A stretch of 64,000 bases of DNA from Sinonovacula constricta (taxonomy: Eukaryota > Mollusca > Bivalvia > Cardiida > Solecurtidae): contig CM017556.1 of assembly GCA_007844125.1 (NCBI GenBank), forward strand, positions 71,796,697-71,860,696, read 5' to 3'. The position numbers were made by a program, and so were the translations under genes. Position 1 is the stretch's first letter; every line of letters starts with the position of its first letter. A model generated the notes under the pieces. That model saw only the letters and a list, made by a program, of their open reading frames with translations, did no database searches and was not told where the DNA came from. Positions 30,950 through 43,600 of this stretch are shown in pieces.

Positions 30950-32005
30950 ATTAAATTGAGACAACAAACAACTTAAAATTGACCTCAGGGTCTCAATAAC
31001 TTTTCTGACCACTTTACAAAACTTATCAGAAAATGTATTGCAGACGGTTACAACCCGGGAATCCTTTGTTGTACTGCATTGCTTGCAATTGACCCCTTTA
31101 CAGTCAAGGGCTTGCATTGCTTTTAAATTACACGATGACCGGAAAGTTCGTTGAGACTATATGACAACAGTGACTTAAAGCCATAATTGGACGGTTCTTG
31201 TCTCTTTATCTCTCCAGTCGTGCCCTATATAGTTGAGACAACTTAAGCAGTCTCCATACCCTTTACGTGAGATTGCACAGTAGGTATAACATCTGGATTT
31301 TTAGTACCTTTCTTATATATGATATGCCAACTGCGGATAAATCCTCGGCTTTTTATAAACTTTTTTTAACTTATAAGCTGTTAACAATACTACATTTGTT
31401 TTGTTGGTAGGTTGTTTTCTAAAATTCGATGTTTTCTTTCGTATTTTTTACATTTCACTTTTGGCATATGATGTCATGGCATTATATGCCATATTTAAAT
31501 TGATCTTATTATATATCAGCGCTTGGGCTGTTTTATTTGTTCTTATAATAAATCGGCGCTTGGGCTGTTTTATTTCAAACTAATCTCTCGTTTGGATTTT
31601 TTTAAGTTGCCGAGGCTTTTATCTACTGTACATACTGAACATATGTTGCTAGTTAATTTTATTACTAGTTATTATGTATGTATATAAGTTCATTGCATCT
31701 GTTTTAATTCCCGATGCAGGTGCTTACTGTTACTTGTTTCACTGTGACGGGATATTGTTATTTACACTGTTTGTTTGCTAGAAAAACCTTCAGGAAGTGT
31801 GAGGTTGGAGCGCTCCACAAACCAGGTTTAAGCATCCTAGTCGACCCTTTTGCCGATTGACCGTTCCAAGGCGGTAACTGATGGTTTTTCTTTATGTGTG
31901 TTATGTCTCGTCTCTGTGTTTTTTCACATTTGCATTGTTTGCCTTTGTCTACTGGTAGATAGAATTTCAATATCTGTGAAAATTTTGATACGAGCTTTTC
32001 TTATT
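30950..32005 (+). mobile_element. Element A, long copy A2
   Basis: Same orientation as A1 and longer on the left: from about 30950 (caataacttttctgaccactttac) through tttacagtcaagggcttgcattgc, then cttgtctctttatctctcc, cagcgcttgggctgtttta segments, gtacatactgaacatatg, the reverse core at about 31790-31900 and gtgaaaattttgata. The left extension also occurs, inverted, at 51410-51610, so it belongs to the family. No coding capacity. Confidence 0.65.
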
Positions 32006-33454
32006 TACCTATTCCTAAACAGTATGATTTATGTAATGTTAGACTTGTACACTTATTTTTATAGATAATTGTAATAATGTTGGCATTTTATTTTTCTACA
32101 TATAAAACATCTTTTGGTTTCGGACACAATACACGAAAATTAATTTCGTCCTTTTTTTTTAACAATTTACTTTACAGACAACTATTACATCATGTTTTAT
32201 ATAAATGCATTAAAATGTGTTTTTTTTTCATAGGATTAAGATATGGTAAAATTATAAAATATATTTATGGAAAATGTAATAGAATTAAGTTATTGTATAG
32301 ATAATTAGTTAATGAAATATTAGAAAGATAACACCGTCTCAACTAATTCAGTTACATACCTTTGACTTCCCTTAAGGTTGTGACCCTTTACTTGATTAAA
32401 TTGACATGTAAAGTACTAACTAATAATCTAATAAATCAGTTGGAATATTTATGGATAGCTGAAGCTATGGCTTAGTCAATAAATCTGCATTTTCTTTCCC
32501 TAAAGCTGATCAGTATTTTTTATGTTATAATAATATTTTCATAAATTTAACATTTTCAGATTTTATTTGTTTTATTAACAATTTACGAGTATTAATATGT
32601 AAATGAAATTAATTGATATAATTGTGTAAGGAACTGTAACCAATTGTTACCAAGTATTTTGCTTAGCTATTGCTTAGTTTCTATATGCACTTTATAATAT
32701 GTTATTTGAATTATATTGGCATTTATTATTTTGTGTATAGATTGCACATGTGGATCTTTAAACCACCATTAAAACAACTAAAGAAAGAAATTAGTTCTTA
32801 CAAACTTTACCCCCAAATCAAAGCGGATCCGCTTACACATTTGTTGTGACAAATTCCTTAGTTTGGGTTTGATCATAGAATAATTTTCAGGGGGCCAGCT
32901 TTGCGTTCGTTTAGATTCAGTTTTGATTTTCACAGCTACTTTGGTTGTTTTCTTTCTCTGTTCTTTTTACTCTATTACATTTGTCGAAAATAAAAATAAT
33001 AACTACATTCTGTAATGTGGCATTATGCCTATTAAACATAACGTCTTTACTAAGTGAATATGATGTCATCGCATACGACATATGTAAGTTGCCATTTCGA
33101 TGTCTTGCCGAGACGGCGATGAAAACATGCAGTTACCTAGTGTGCAATAACTGTTAACAAAATTGGCAAGGATGTAAGACATCCAAGGCGACGCAGATAG
33201 CATGCGCTTTGAAGAAGATAATTATACTGACTACTAAATACTCTTCTTTCATTGTCGATACATAACATAAATACTTGAGAGTAACAAATCGTCACTCTGA
33301 TGGTAACTAGACATGGTTGGGATAAAGGGCGACTTTTAGAATATTAACCGGGCCGATAGTCAATACTGGTTAAAATCGGTCAATACCGGTCAATATTGAT
33401 CATTAGTGGTCAATAGTGGTCAATTGACATAAGCATGACTGGACCTGGTTCAGT

Positions 33455-33650
33455 AAATTCAGTAAAGCGTCGGCTCCAGGTACGGGAGACCCCAGGTTCG
33501 ATCCCGGGTCGCGACATACCAAAGTCGTTAAAATGGTAGAGGTATCGCTTCCTTGCTAACGCTCAAACAAATATAAGGTTGGCCCGGTGTCAAGCGAATA
33601 CGGTCTCCAGATAACTGAAATACTGTTGGTGGGACGATAAACCCAATAAA
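33455..33650 (+). mobile_element. tRNA-derived SINE, family S (copy 2)
   Basis: The head includes ccccaggttcgatcccgggtcgcg, a good pol III B-box with tRNA T-arm layout. The body matches 23945-24225 (ccaaagtcgtt, aatggtagagg, cttgctaacgctcaa, cggtctccagataactgaaatactg). The tail is cccaataaacaaac. Nested in the inverted-repeat element. Confidence 0.65.
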
Positions 33651-33930
33651 CAAACTACAAATACGTTATTTAAAGATTTTAAGAGAAGTTAAAATATCTT
33701 AACAATATAAATGAATTTAAAAAGGTATTTTCGTAACTGCAGTGAATTCACATTGAAATAGATGTATTGAGCGCAAATGATCGCGTAAGGAACATTGGAC
33801 GGATTTAACCACTTGTCACTTCTTTACTGCCCTGACATTATCTAAGCAAATGTTTTGTATCAACAATTACATACCTGTTTATGTTATATATTGTTTTTAA
33901 TTTATATATCATCAGTCTATTTACCATGTT

Positions 33931-33932
<2 letters not shown>

Positions 33933-33981
<49 letters not shown>
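33933..33981. repeat. (TAA)n microsatellite
   Basis: About 16 tandem TAA triplets in intergenic DNA. Confidence 0.9.
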
Positions 33982-33982
<1 letters not shown>

Positions 33983-34799
33983 ATTTAACCTTTGGTCAAA
34001 TTAACAATATGATTTCCCAATCAAAATTCCTTGATAATATTCAACTGACCAGTATTGACCGGAACTGGCCACTTGGGGTATTGACCGGGACAGTTTTTAA
34101 CGGTAAAACCACCGGTTAAAACCGGAGGCGGTCAATAGTGTCCAACCATGGACCTAGACCATCCGCTATATTGCTTTCCTCCTTGTTGTCTGATACAGAA
34201 GTTGTTCTTTTACTAGAGTTTACCAGCCTAAAATATAAATATAAAGATAAAGAATCGACAAACAAGATAAAACTTCGTGCAAGACGAATCATTCACGGAA
34301 ATATCGGTTTGCTTCTGACGAAGATTTAACGCTATAAACACGGTATGTAAGAAACGTGCCGTTTTAATTAATGAATATATGTGTGTATATTATAAAACAT
34401 GTATAAACGAGTGACAGAATATATAGGTAGTTTCAGATTAATCGACTTTAGTTTGTTCTGACACATGCATCAAAGCTAGGATTAAAAACCGAACGAACGC
34501 CTAAAGTGGCACATCAACAGAGTTCGTTGAAATACTATTTATAGCGGCTAGTAAACAGCAGGAAATAAAAAGGAAAGGTCTGGCCTTTTATTTATGTATA
34601 TTTATTTTATACATTATTATTGTGTTGTTTTTTTTGTAATGCCAGCGTCAATTTAGAATATTAGTCTTAAACTTTAATTTGACGAAACTCGAGTTCGAGC
34701 AACATGTTAATAAACTTTTAAATTGTCCAAATCTTTATTGTACATTTATTGTGGCCAGCTAATGGCTAGTCAGCACATCATATAAATAAGGACAGCCTT

Positions 34800-35040
34800 T
34801 TCAGAACGTTACACTCTTATCTCAATTCCCCATAAGGCTCTGTTCCTGGTTCCAAGTCTATTCTTACTATATGTTAATGATATGTCAGCAGTGGTTGCAA
34901 ACAAATTGTTCCTTTATGATGATGGCTCACCTGTTTTAGTGTCACATAAGTCTGTTTCTAAAGGTAAATAAATTTTGTCTGAATATTTAATTTTTAGTCA
35001 ATTGTTAATTGATAATACCGTTCGGTAGGGTGCAATGGCT
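34800..35040 (+). pseudogene. LINE reverse-transcriptase fragment (palm region)
   Basis: Translates around 34837-34960 as PSLFLLYVNDMSAVVANKLF, then LYDDGSPVLVSHKSVS. This is the region between the polymerase boxes of CR1/L2-like non-LTR elements, where YADDS is expected. Here the catalytic motif reads YDDGS, and a stop follows within about 10 codons. A dead 5'- and 3'-truncated copy. Confidence 0.6.
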
Positions 35041-36004
35041 AATCAGAGTGTTAAAGATAAGTTAAAAACCACTCACAATAAGATAATTATATTTAACCTG
35101 GATTCCAGAACACACAATTTTTCCCCTAGTTGCATGCACGACTTGTTTGTTGCTCAAAGCTTTTTTTTCAAAGTTACAGCACCACGTTGAACTGTAAAAG
35201 GTAGATATATTCTTCCTAAGTTATAAAGTGCAGGCTCCACATCTTTCTGTTTGTATCTTCTAAACTTTGAAACAAGAATAACATTTAAAAAAAAAACGTT
35301 TGTGAAAAAGGTGTATTCCTTTTATCAAGAATGGTATGTTTTAACTTAGTACTCAAGTCGGTTTAGGTATGTCCTTATATACTCTAGCTAATCGTATTGT
35401 ATTCTCCATTTTTGCACTTCCATTCCATGCATTGCATTTACATTTAATATAAAATTGATTATCTGTGATATTAATTGTTAATAACTGATAGAATTAAATA
35501 GCAATGTTAACTCCTATGCTGTGTAAATGATTTGTATGTTAACCATTGCATGTTTCCTTAGCCTAGATAAATCAACCTATCTATCTTTCATTTTAGCAAT
35601 AAAAAATTAGAATTGAGTTTCATTTAAAATGGTTTTGTGTTTATTATTAAGATTGCTTGAAGATGCAATGCATTGACACCCATAACAGTGTAAAAAGCAA
35701 CTGATCCAATTCCCGCTAAAATGATATTTCGTAATTTTATTGAAATGTTGTTGGTTGATTTTATGTGTATATATTTTGAGATTGCACATCTGATATTATT
35801 AGTTTAAACATATTTCTTTGCCAAAAATGTTCTTTACAATCCATATATAGTTACTATCAAACAAAAGAGAATAGACAAACGGTTTGAGTAACAAATTCTT
35901 AAACTTACAACTCTTCCCCCGTGGGGTACAATAACAACGGTTTACATAGCAGGATGGCAACTACAAAAGAAAACATTGCGTAATTGACAGTGACTTTTTT
36001 GATG

Positions 36005-36280
36005 ATGATGTTTTTAGTTTCGGAATGGGATTTGCCGGCATTTTTGCCGATACTGTGCGTCGACATTTCTATCATTATAGCCCAGGGATTGAACCCGGTC
36101 GGTCCATTTTACTGACACCGACAAGTCAGGCGTAATGCTGTCCCCTTCGCCCCGATCGTTAGGAGGAAAGCCACTACTACCAACTTTAAAGTCTTTGGTT
36201 TGACCCAGCCAGGGTTTGAACCCACGACTTCCCGATCCGCAAGCCGAAGCTCTACCATCTGAGCTATTGCGGTCGGTTTT
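36005..36280 (-). mobile_element. tRNA-derived SINE, second family
   Basis: On the minus strand the head reads gaccgcaatagctcagatgg tagagc (A-box) and gtgggttcaaaccctgg (B-box), then a body ending near catcatcatc. The acceptor stem pairs only over about 4 bases and the anticodon stem is imperfect, so this is a SINE head and not a working tRNA gene. Confidence 0.65.
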
Positions 36281-36399
36281 TAGTGTAGGATATTGGTTTA
36301 TGAGTACTAATATGATACATTTTGTTGAAGAGGGGTTAAACTTTAAGAAGATGATAGCGAATGAAGAGGATAAAGGAGTCAGTTGCAGATAGTAAGAGG

Positions 36400-37330
36400 A
36401 AATAGGGAAAAGGTGAAAAGGAATTTCACAGTATATACACTGATTATAATCTTAAATGCGGTTAATAAATAAATCGTTTTATGGTTGCTACAGTAGTTAC
36501 ATAATCTGTGGTGAATAGCTTCGCTTATTATGAATCATGTCTGCAAAAGAATACATTTAAATGCAGCAGTTGATTTATGTTATTGATGTTGAAGGAAGTC
36601 AGGTACCATTTTGTTGTTTTTGTTTTTAAGGTTAGCATAAGCTTTTGATATATCTTTTAAAATTAACCAGCCTAATTCGGTGTATAAATTGTGTAAGATA
36701 ACTGAACGAGTTGTGCCGGTTACTACTCTATCCGCCTCGACTTTATTTTAAGTTCTAATATATTCTTTTCATAATAAGTGCAAATGTCCCAAACTACAGA
36801 AGCATATTATAATGTTGTTTTTAGGAAAGAAATGCGATGTTTATTGAGTTTTTCCTGCTTACTTCTTAAAATACCTTCTATTTAAGATGATGATATTGTT
36901 CACTTACAGTCATTACTAAATGATACTCCTATGTGTTTGGGAACTATGGATACTGAAAGAGTTGTGACGCTACAAATAACAGTTTGGTGGTCATCTTTAT
37001 CGAAATTCTGTTTTAGGGTAGTTAACGAAACAAGCTATTACTGAGACCATTTCATAATATTCTGCAAGCATTAATTTAAAATGTCTTGTACTTCTTTGAT
37101 ATATGAAGATGTTGAAGGTATAGATATATGATAAGCAAACAACCTAACATCGCTCGATAAATGTTCGGTAATATCATTTCGATAGATAAAGAACAGTAGA
37201 GGGCTGAGCATTGACCCTTGTGTTATTACAGCTTCAACAAATATTATACTTGAGTGTGAAACTTTTAAAAGGTATACATTCAGACATAAATTGAAGTATT
37301 GTGTGTGAATTGGGTGCGCGCTTCGTCGAC
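36400..37330 (-). pseudogene. Non-LTR retrotransposon reverse-transcriptase relic
   Basis: Read on the minus strand with frame changes it gives QGSMLSPLLFFIYRNDITEH, LSSDVRLFA (then YH where DD is expected), MKW-x(n)-LVSL, IGVSFSNDCK, YASVVWDICTYYEKN, and LYTELGWL before KMVPDFLQ. These are, in order, conserved landmarks of the polymerase and C-terminal regions of jockey/CR1/RTE-like elements. Several stops and frameshifts make it non-functional. It is a different copy from the ones at 34800 and 47530. Confidence 0.65.
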
Positions 37331-38845
37331 TGATTTTTGGTTAACCAACCCAGCTATATGGAAATATTATTTCGTTTAGTTTGTTCTAGTGTAGTCTGCC
37401 GTTTTGTATAACCAAACTTTTCTAGCTAAAGTGTAACTTAACAAATATAAACGTAGCTCTTTATCACTAATACTACTTTTTGAAATAGCCGGACTTAATT
37501 AGTTTTCAAGTCAAGTCGATGATATTTAAATGGGATCTGTTAATCTTGCAGTGTGAGTGGTGAATCACGTGAGTTCATTTGTTACATTTATTTAATTATT
37601 TATCAGAACATTATTTATTCATTACTGTTTCTTTGTTCAAGAAGGTTTGTATTCAAGTCGCTTAAAGTAATTTACGTTGGAATTTGTATCTAGCACTCCT
37701 TCAATATTTATGTAAACATCGTTCAAAACACGTGTATATGGAGACTTATAAGTTACACTCAGGAGAAAGCATGTCGATTTAAGACAAACTTCAATCCATA
37801 CTGACTGCACATAGTCGAACTCTAACATTATCCAGCGTTTAAAGTAAATATGGCTTGGAACAATTACTCAATTAACTGGTCCTCGCCTCCCTACCAGTCT
37901 GAGTAGGCTTTCCGTACATTGTCAATTTCCGAATGTAAAAGCGAGTCAGGTACTTGGCTATCTGGGGATGTCTCTATGAAATATAAAATGTCGAAGCTTA
38001 AAGATGTATCTTAGTTTGCGGTGAATGCTTCTAGTGTCCAGAGGTAATATACTTAAGACGCCTGTTTTAATGCTAGTAAGGTCAGGACCGGGGTTAAACA
38101 TCGCCTGAAAGAATTCAGATTGAAATAAACAAGTGTACTATAAGCAAAATTACAGAAAAGAAACAAATTGAAATCTACAGGATAAGGAAGACGGAAGTTG
38201 TTGTAAATAAATCTAAGCGCTCAGAAGCGCTGTTTGGGCAATTCTACAATGCATTGGAAATTGGAAAGCAAGCAGGTATTCAGCTGCAAATAAACACCTC
38301 TTCTAAAGTTTAGATTATACATTGGGACAAAAGTAACATCAGTCAGAAATATCCGATAATAGAAACCATTGTATTAAACATTTAATACTTTCAAAATGAC
38401 ATTGCATTTTCACTTAAGTGCTAAAATAAGCGCTCAAACATGCTGCCAGATCCGACAAAAAAGAGTTTGAAATAAACTTCTACCCCATACACGCCTGTGA
38501 TCTGAATCTAAACGTCCCGAATGCGCCATGCGGGCGGTAGCTTTAGATAGGCCATTTGGACCCTTTCCTATAATCAGTGAGTAATATCTCTACGCGTTGT
38601 TCGTTTATAAAACTGCATTTGATGCCTATCTGAATTGCACAATATAATGAAACCTACAACGACACCGCCCAAAAACAAAGTAAAACCACAATATATATAT
38701 ATCGATGCGTGCTATAATTATCACATGACAAATCTATTGAGAGGGAGAGAGGAATATATTGAAAAAGAAAAAATGCAAGAAAAGATTTGAGAAGATATAT
38801 TTAGGTAATATATGATATTGATCACATTCTAATTCTTTCCAAATA

Positions 38846-38880
38846 TTGTTATTATTATTATTATTACTATTATTATTATT
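38846..38880. repeat. (TTA)n microsatellite
   Basis: About 11 imperfect TTA triplets; the poly-Asn open frame on the minus strand is an artefact of it. Confidence 0.85.
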
Positions 38881-39244
38881 CTTATACTTGGTTAAGCATA
38901 GATTTGACCCCAAGTGTATAGCATACAAGTAAAAACCATACAGTCGCTGAAACTTGTTTGATGAACATATGTATTTTTTTTTTGTTCTTAATGCATTTTA
39001 GCACATACACTTCATTCATCGGCATTCTGTCCTTGATTAAATATCCAAGTTTTTTTTTAAATCAAGATTTGTGTGTACGAGTAGTTGTTGTTACAGAAAA
39101 ATACTTAGCCCTTTACTCAAATACTACGTGGACATTATTTAGTTACGTCACTGCTTTCTTTTTAATGATGTCATACCTTTCCTCTAAGAATTCGTCATCA
39201 CATGGGCATTTAAAAAAAAGATATGTTTTTTTTTATACAGCTTG

Positions 39245-39370
39245 GGTTTGAGAAACCCCTAATAAAGTGCTAGGTAAGAGCTTGGTGGAACCAGTTTCAG
39301 GACCCCAGTCTACCTTTCTGCCGACTGATCGTTCCATGGCGGTAACTGTTGAGTTTGCTTTATTTAATAT
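39245..39370 (-). mobile_element. SINE-like core copy
   Basis: Reverse copy of the core, from gagaaacccctaat through ccgactgatcgttccatggcggtaactg to ttgagtttgctttatt. It lies about 0.9 kb beyond the 3' end of gene 2. Confidence 0.55.
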
Positions 39371-40216
39371 AATGTCTCATTACAGTTTTGTTGTAACTTT
39401 TAATCTTAACTAGTATGTGAATACATTCAAAATATGCGTTTCCAAATTTTAATAAATCGTTCAATAGTCAAAGACTTTGTCATATTTTCTTTCTTAAATA
39501 ACATATATTGTATGTTTCTAAGTCTTACTTTCGGCGTCCCACCACCAACTGAATAATTGATAAATACTCGTATTGTGTAAGCAAATATCTGGTAGAGGAT
39601 TATCGAACATGTATTCGTGTTTTTTATGTTAAACGTTAGTTCATGTTTCATTTGATGCATTTCTCCTTAAACATTTCTAGGATTTATGAATAATCAAATC
39701 ATTATATTCGGCAAAGCTTATAATGTGCCTTGGTTTTGTATAGATTCCTTTGGTTATACATATTTAGATCACAATATCAGTTGGCATAAGATAGAGAGAT
39801 TCTCAAACACTTCTCAATGCCTTTCCTATATCATAAACTATAAAATTTACCATCTCGAAATTGGTGGTCAGTTGGTAGTCATAGTCACGAATGGTGGATG
39901 CAAATACACATAAAGCTGAAATGTTTATGAAAATGTTCAGATCTGATTTTCATAGTACATCCAAATGTGTAAATTCTATACTTTTGTATAATTAAGTCAC
40001 ATCGTGGTAAGGTAACTTGGAGAGGTATTTAGTGTTTATTTAATACTCATAGCATTATCAATTGTTTATTGTGCAAGTCTGACTACAATTGTATCAGAAA
40101 AGTAAATGTACAACAGTGGTAAATGAACAGAATGTTAAAATACACACAAAGAATACTACAACGTGTTATTATTAGTCTGTTAGCCGTCTCATTATTACTA
40201 TATCTTGTTTTAACAA

Positions 40217-40222
40217 TTTATT
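40217..40222 (-). promoter_or_regulatory. Likely polyadenylation signal of gene 2
   Basis: AATAAA on the minus strand, 54 bases after the stop codon. Confidence 0.55.
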
Positions 40223-40275
40223 AATAATTTGTACAACTCTGCTTAAATTAAATAAAACATAAATATGCAAAAGAA

Positions 40276-40661
40276 TTACAAAGGTGCCACCGTCTGACTT
40301 TTTTTGTCTTCATTTCTAAGTTCCTCATATGGTTGGTCAGCACATTCTTCCGCTAGATGTTCGTAGTAGTGAAGACTGGCGATTTCGTCTCCAGCATTAC
40401 AAATAGCCCCATTATTTTGTTCCTCGACATTTTGATATGCTCGGCTGGAGTTAATATTGGACAGATTTATTTCGGCAAGATGGATATTAAGCTTGCCAAT
40501 ACCACAGGGCGGGGTTCCTCGCTTATCTGTTGTACTTTTGCCTTTGTTAAATGCACCTCGGTAATATAGAATAAGCACAGCGAGCACAGTCAGAAGAAAT
40601 AGTATAATAGGTATAGTTACAGAAAGGGCAATAGTGATGTCCGCTGAAGTGGATGATGTGT
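40276..40661 (-). CDS. Gene 2 last exon: transmembrane helix and cytoplasmic tail with ITAM-like motif
   Basis: Acceptor tattttcag; phase 1 in; 128 codons including TAA (40278-40276). After DTSSTSAD comes a 26-residue hydrophobic helix (40638-40561: start ITIALSVTIPII, end VLILYY), a basic stop-transfer (RGAFNKGK), then a 94-residue tail. Tail motifs: YQNV (40437-40426), which fits the pYxN pattern bound by Grb2-type SH2 domains, and YEHLAEECADQPYEEL (40365-40318), which fits YxxL-x(6-12)-YxxL, the ITAM pattern read by Syk/ZAP-70-type kinases. The tail also has a proline pair (TPPC) and is acidic near the end. These functions are known for vertebrate receptors; their use here is inferred. Confidence 0.85.
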
Positions 40662-43600
40662 CTGAAAATATAGAAAAACTGTTGAACCAGCAATTCTTAT
40701 TTCAACGTCTTAGCAAATTTAAGTGAAGGTGTGCTTTCTTTAACATTTGCAAAGGTTTAAGCAATATATATGATATCCTGCTTAGACAGGGTTAACTTTA
40801 AATACGACAGTCGGCAATATAGGATGCCCACATGAAACGTGCGTTTTTGTTTGCAATGTATAGACAGTCAGTGAAAAACTGTTGTATATTTTAGTTTAGG
40901 GTTTTGTCATTAAATAAATTGCATAACATGGAATAATTTTATTTCTTGAGTACTGAGGTACTCGGAAATAATATCGATATGAAAATTAGTCAGAAAGCTT
41001 AAATCTTTACCTGTTATTTTACACTCGGGTTGATCATCTGACCATACCGTGCCCTGCAGACATGTCAGTAGCGTTGGGCCAATAAGGGAATAACCCTTAT
41101 TACAGGTAAACACTGCTACCGTCCCGGCAGAACCAGAACCAACCAAGGCTACGTTACCGTTCTCCAGAACACTCAGAGAAGCACAGTCTAAAAAGAGTTA
41201 AACTTGTAGCCTTTACATTCGACTGAGATATGTGTTCTTTGTTTTGTGTCGTTCCATAGTTTAACATATGTTACAATACTTAAGGGGCCTTGCTATATTG
41301 TTCGTGTACTTTATTTTTACATGTAACTGATTCATACACAATGCATGAACAATTCGATTAAACAGCAATAAGAAATCCGTGTGTGATTCATGTGCATATA
41401 TTGAATAGAATTCTGTAAGTACCTGCGTACAGTTAAAAAGCAAGTTACCACTTTCCACAATAAATACAACATTCATATCAGCGACTTCGCTCGACGTGTA
41501 TTATTGAACACCCTAATTAAGAAAAATGAGGCTTAAAAATAACTGATTTTGTTGTTTTATTTATAGCTGTTATATTACCTGAGGATTAAATGCAATGTTA
41601 AATGAAAGGCAGTTCTTGTCCTAGGGCAAGTTTAAACATAGTTATAATTTCATACGGACGGTTACTCAAAATCTTATCTATATGACAAATAGCTGGGATT
41701 TCGTTCCAGGCTACCACATCGACGTATACCAAAGACAGAGAACATAAAATACGAGTATAACCACCGTTGGTAGGTCAGTTGAACATTTTTTTTCATCTGA
41801 TAGAAAATGCATACGAATTGTTTCATTCTACAATTTACTATTATAATTCATTGTTGTTTTCATTCTACTTTTTAAACACATTCTCAAGTACTTACAATAA
41901 CCCTGATTATATAAAATCAACAACATTATTTTTAAACATTTTTTGTGTGCATGTAATAGTGCATAATTTTGAATTCAAAAATAAAAAGGCTTCACAAGAA
42001 TACATGAATTGTAACCTTAGCAATGTGGGGTAGTTCCACGACTAGTCAGCACATTGTCAATATAATATGAATGTGAGTGGTATCATATCAGGTGCTACGT
42101 TATGCTATATAGAGTAAAGGCTACACTATATATGCCCCAAATTCACACCATAGCCTGAAATACTGTTAATTTGGCAATAAATTTTACCAACAATAGAACT
42201 GTTATTGGAAATTAAACAAAACGGTTTAACTGCATATGTACATGCTTAATATTTAAAGGATCCATAAAAGGAAAAGTAGCTCATTTTAACACCTTCTTAT
42301 GCATAATACCAATGTTGAAGCGGGTTTTATAACCACGACTACGCATGTAGGTGCTATCGGGAAAAGTCCGGTAGGGCGAATGTACAGTTCCGCCGTGAGA
42401 CGTCACTGACGTTATTCCGCTTCACGTAACGGCGAGCCTGTATTTTTAATTGGGTTTGGAAAAGTAACTGGGATTACTCTTTTAGAAGCTTTTGCACCTA
42501 TAGAATCATTCTTCTTTAGCAGCAAGAGACCACATTTGCCTACCATCAAATCATACATCTGATATCAAAGGTCACGAATAGTTATGTAAATACATGTGGG
42601 GTAGTCCAGGGTGAGAGATCATAATGTTTTATGAGATTTTTCACTATATTTAAATGAAGTAGAAAAAATTTAGCGTTGCGATTGATATGTTAAAGTTATG
42701 CGTTCTTTTATGTGCTGACATTATGAAATGTTTATATCGTTAAATGGCCAGTTGTACAACAAAATATTTACAAACAAGATATATCTCCAAAATAGAAAAA
42801 CATTCAGCTTCATTATTATAGGTGATAAACATTATCTCTGTTTACTTATCATGTAGATACAGCCCACAAATCATATAAAACAGTAACTATGAACAGATTT
42901 TTATCAATTCATACTTAGGTGACAACGGCAACTATGAGGAGATAGGATTTTGTCAAAGCTACCTTTCAAGCAGGAAGGTGCAGATCCATTCCATCCTTGA
43001 CCATCTCTACAAACTCTCGTCTCATTTCCAAACAATGTGTAATTATCTGCGCATGAGTAGTTGGCTTGTCCTCCTGTGACGGTTTTGTCGAAGCGAACGT
43101 TTCCGTCTGCTGGAGGTTCGGGGGCACCGCATTCTGAAAAGATATGTCATTATATATGCCAATACCTGGCTCTCATTTCCCCCAATTAATATTGTTCCTA
43201 AGTGCCAAAACATGAAGTGGTAAACAAAATATAATGTAGGCAGACAGTTTATCAAAGAATATATGATGAAAATGGCACGATTCTACATGCACCTACCATA
43301 TATACAGTTGAGTGCTGTTCCGTTCCATATGCCGTTTTTGACGCAATATCTTTGCTCGTTTCCATTAAGGCTTTTGTAATTATTGAAGCACGTGTATTCA
43401 GCTACAGATCCATGTTTCAGTCCCGACAACGAGGTCACAGTGGAATATGATCCGGAGTCTGGAGTGCTACAGTCTACAAACACAATGAAACATGCACTCC
43501 CAGTTTCAATGATCTCAATAAGTAATGTTTGTCTTGCCGTTTAAAAAATACTTTATATAATAGCATGAAGTTATTTATATTAAGCATTAGGGTCTTCATA

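Larger units (their letters stand above)
33312..34150. mobile_element. Element with 9-bp terminal inverted repeats and CCGGT-rich ends
   Basis: Left end catggttgg (33312-33320) and right end ccaaccatg (34142-34150) are exact inverted repeats. Both flanks inside are built from repeated ggtcaata / ccggttaaaaccgg words in opposite orientation. It encloses a family S SINE and a (TAA)n run. It looks like a non-autonomous DNA element (hAT-like is a guess). A convincing target duplication was not found. Confidence 0.5.
24607..40275. other. Intergenic region between the two convergent genes
   Basis: About 15.7 kb between the 3' ends of gene 1 and gene 2. I find no multi-exon gene here. It is AT-rich and contains microsatellites, SINE-core copies, family S and another tRNA-derived SINE, a Tigger/pogo element, LINE reverse-transcriptase relics (34800-35040 and 36400-37330), a second element A copy (31190-32005) and Penelope-like scraps (26985-27385), each listed separately. 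Stretches without any assignment are roughly 25500-26400, 27400-29000, 32010-33300, 35050-36000 and 37350-39240. Confidence 0.6.

Noticed and set aside
33470..33500. tRNA gene from the ggttcgatccc B-box
   Set aside because: The rest of the cloverleaf is not formed and the sequence continues into a repeat shared with 23945-24225.
36195..36280. tRNA gene on the minus strand
   Set aside because: A- and B-boxes are good, but the acceptor stem pairs over only about four bases, the anticodon stem is imperfect, and a SINE body follows.
40357..40569. Plus-strand frame over the gene 2 tail exon
   Set aside because: Antisense shadow of the minus-strand exon, which has a splice acceptor, membrane helix and stop in place.
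42330..42490. GC-richer block with weak likeness to 55690-55790 reversed
   Set aside because: The match is short and patchy; not enough to call a repeat.
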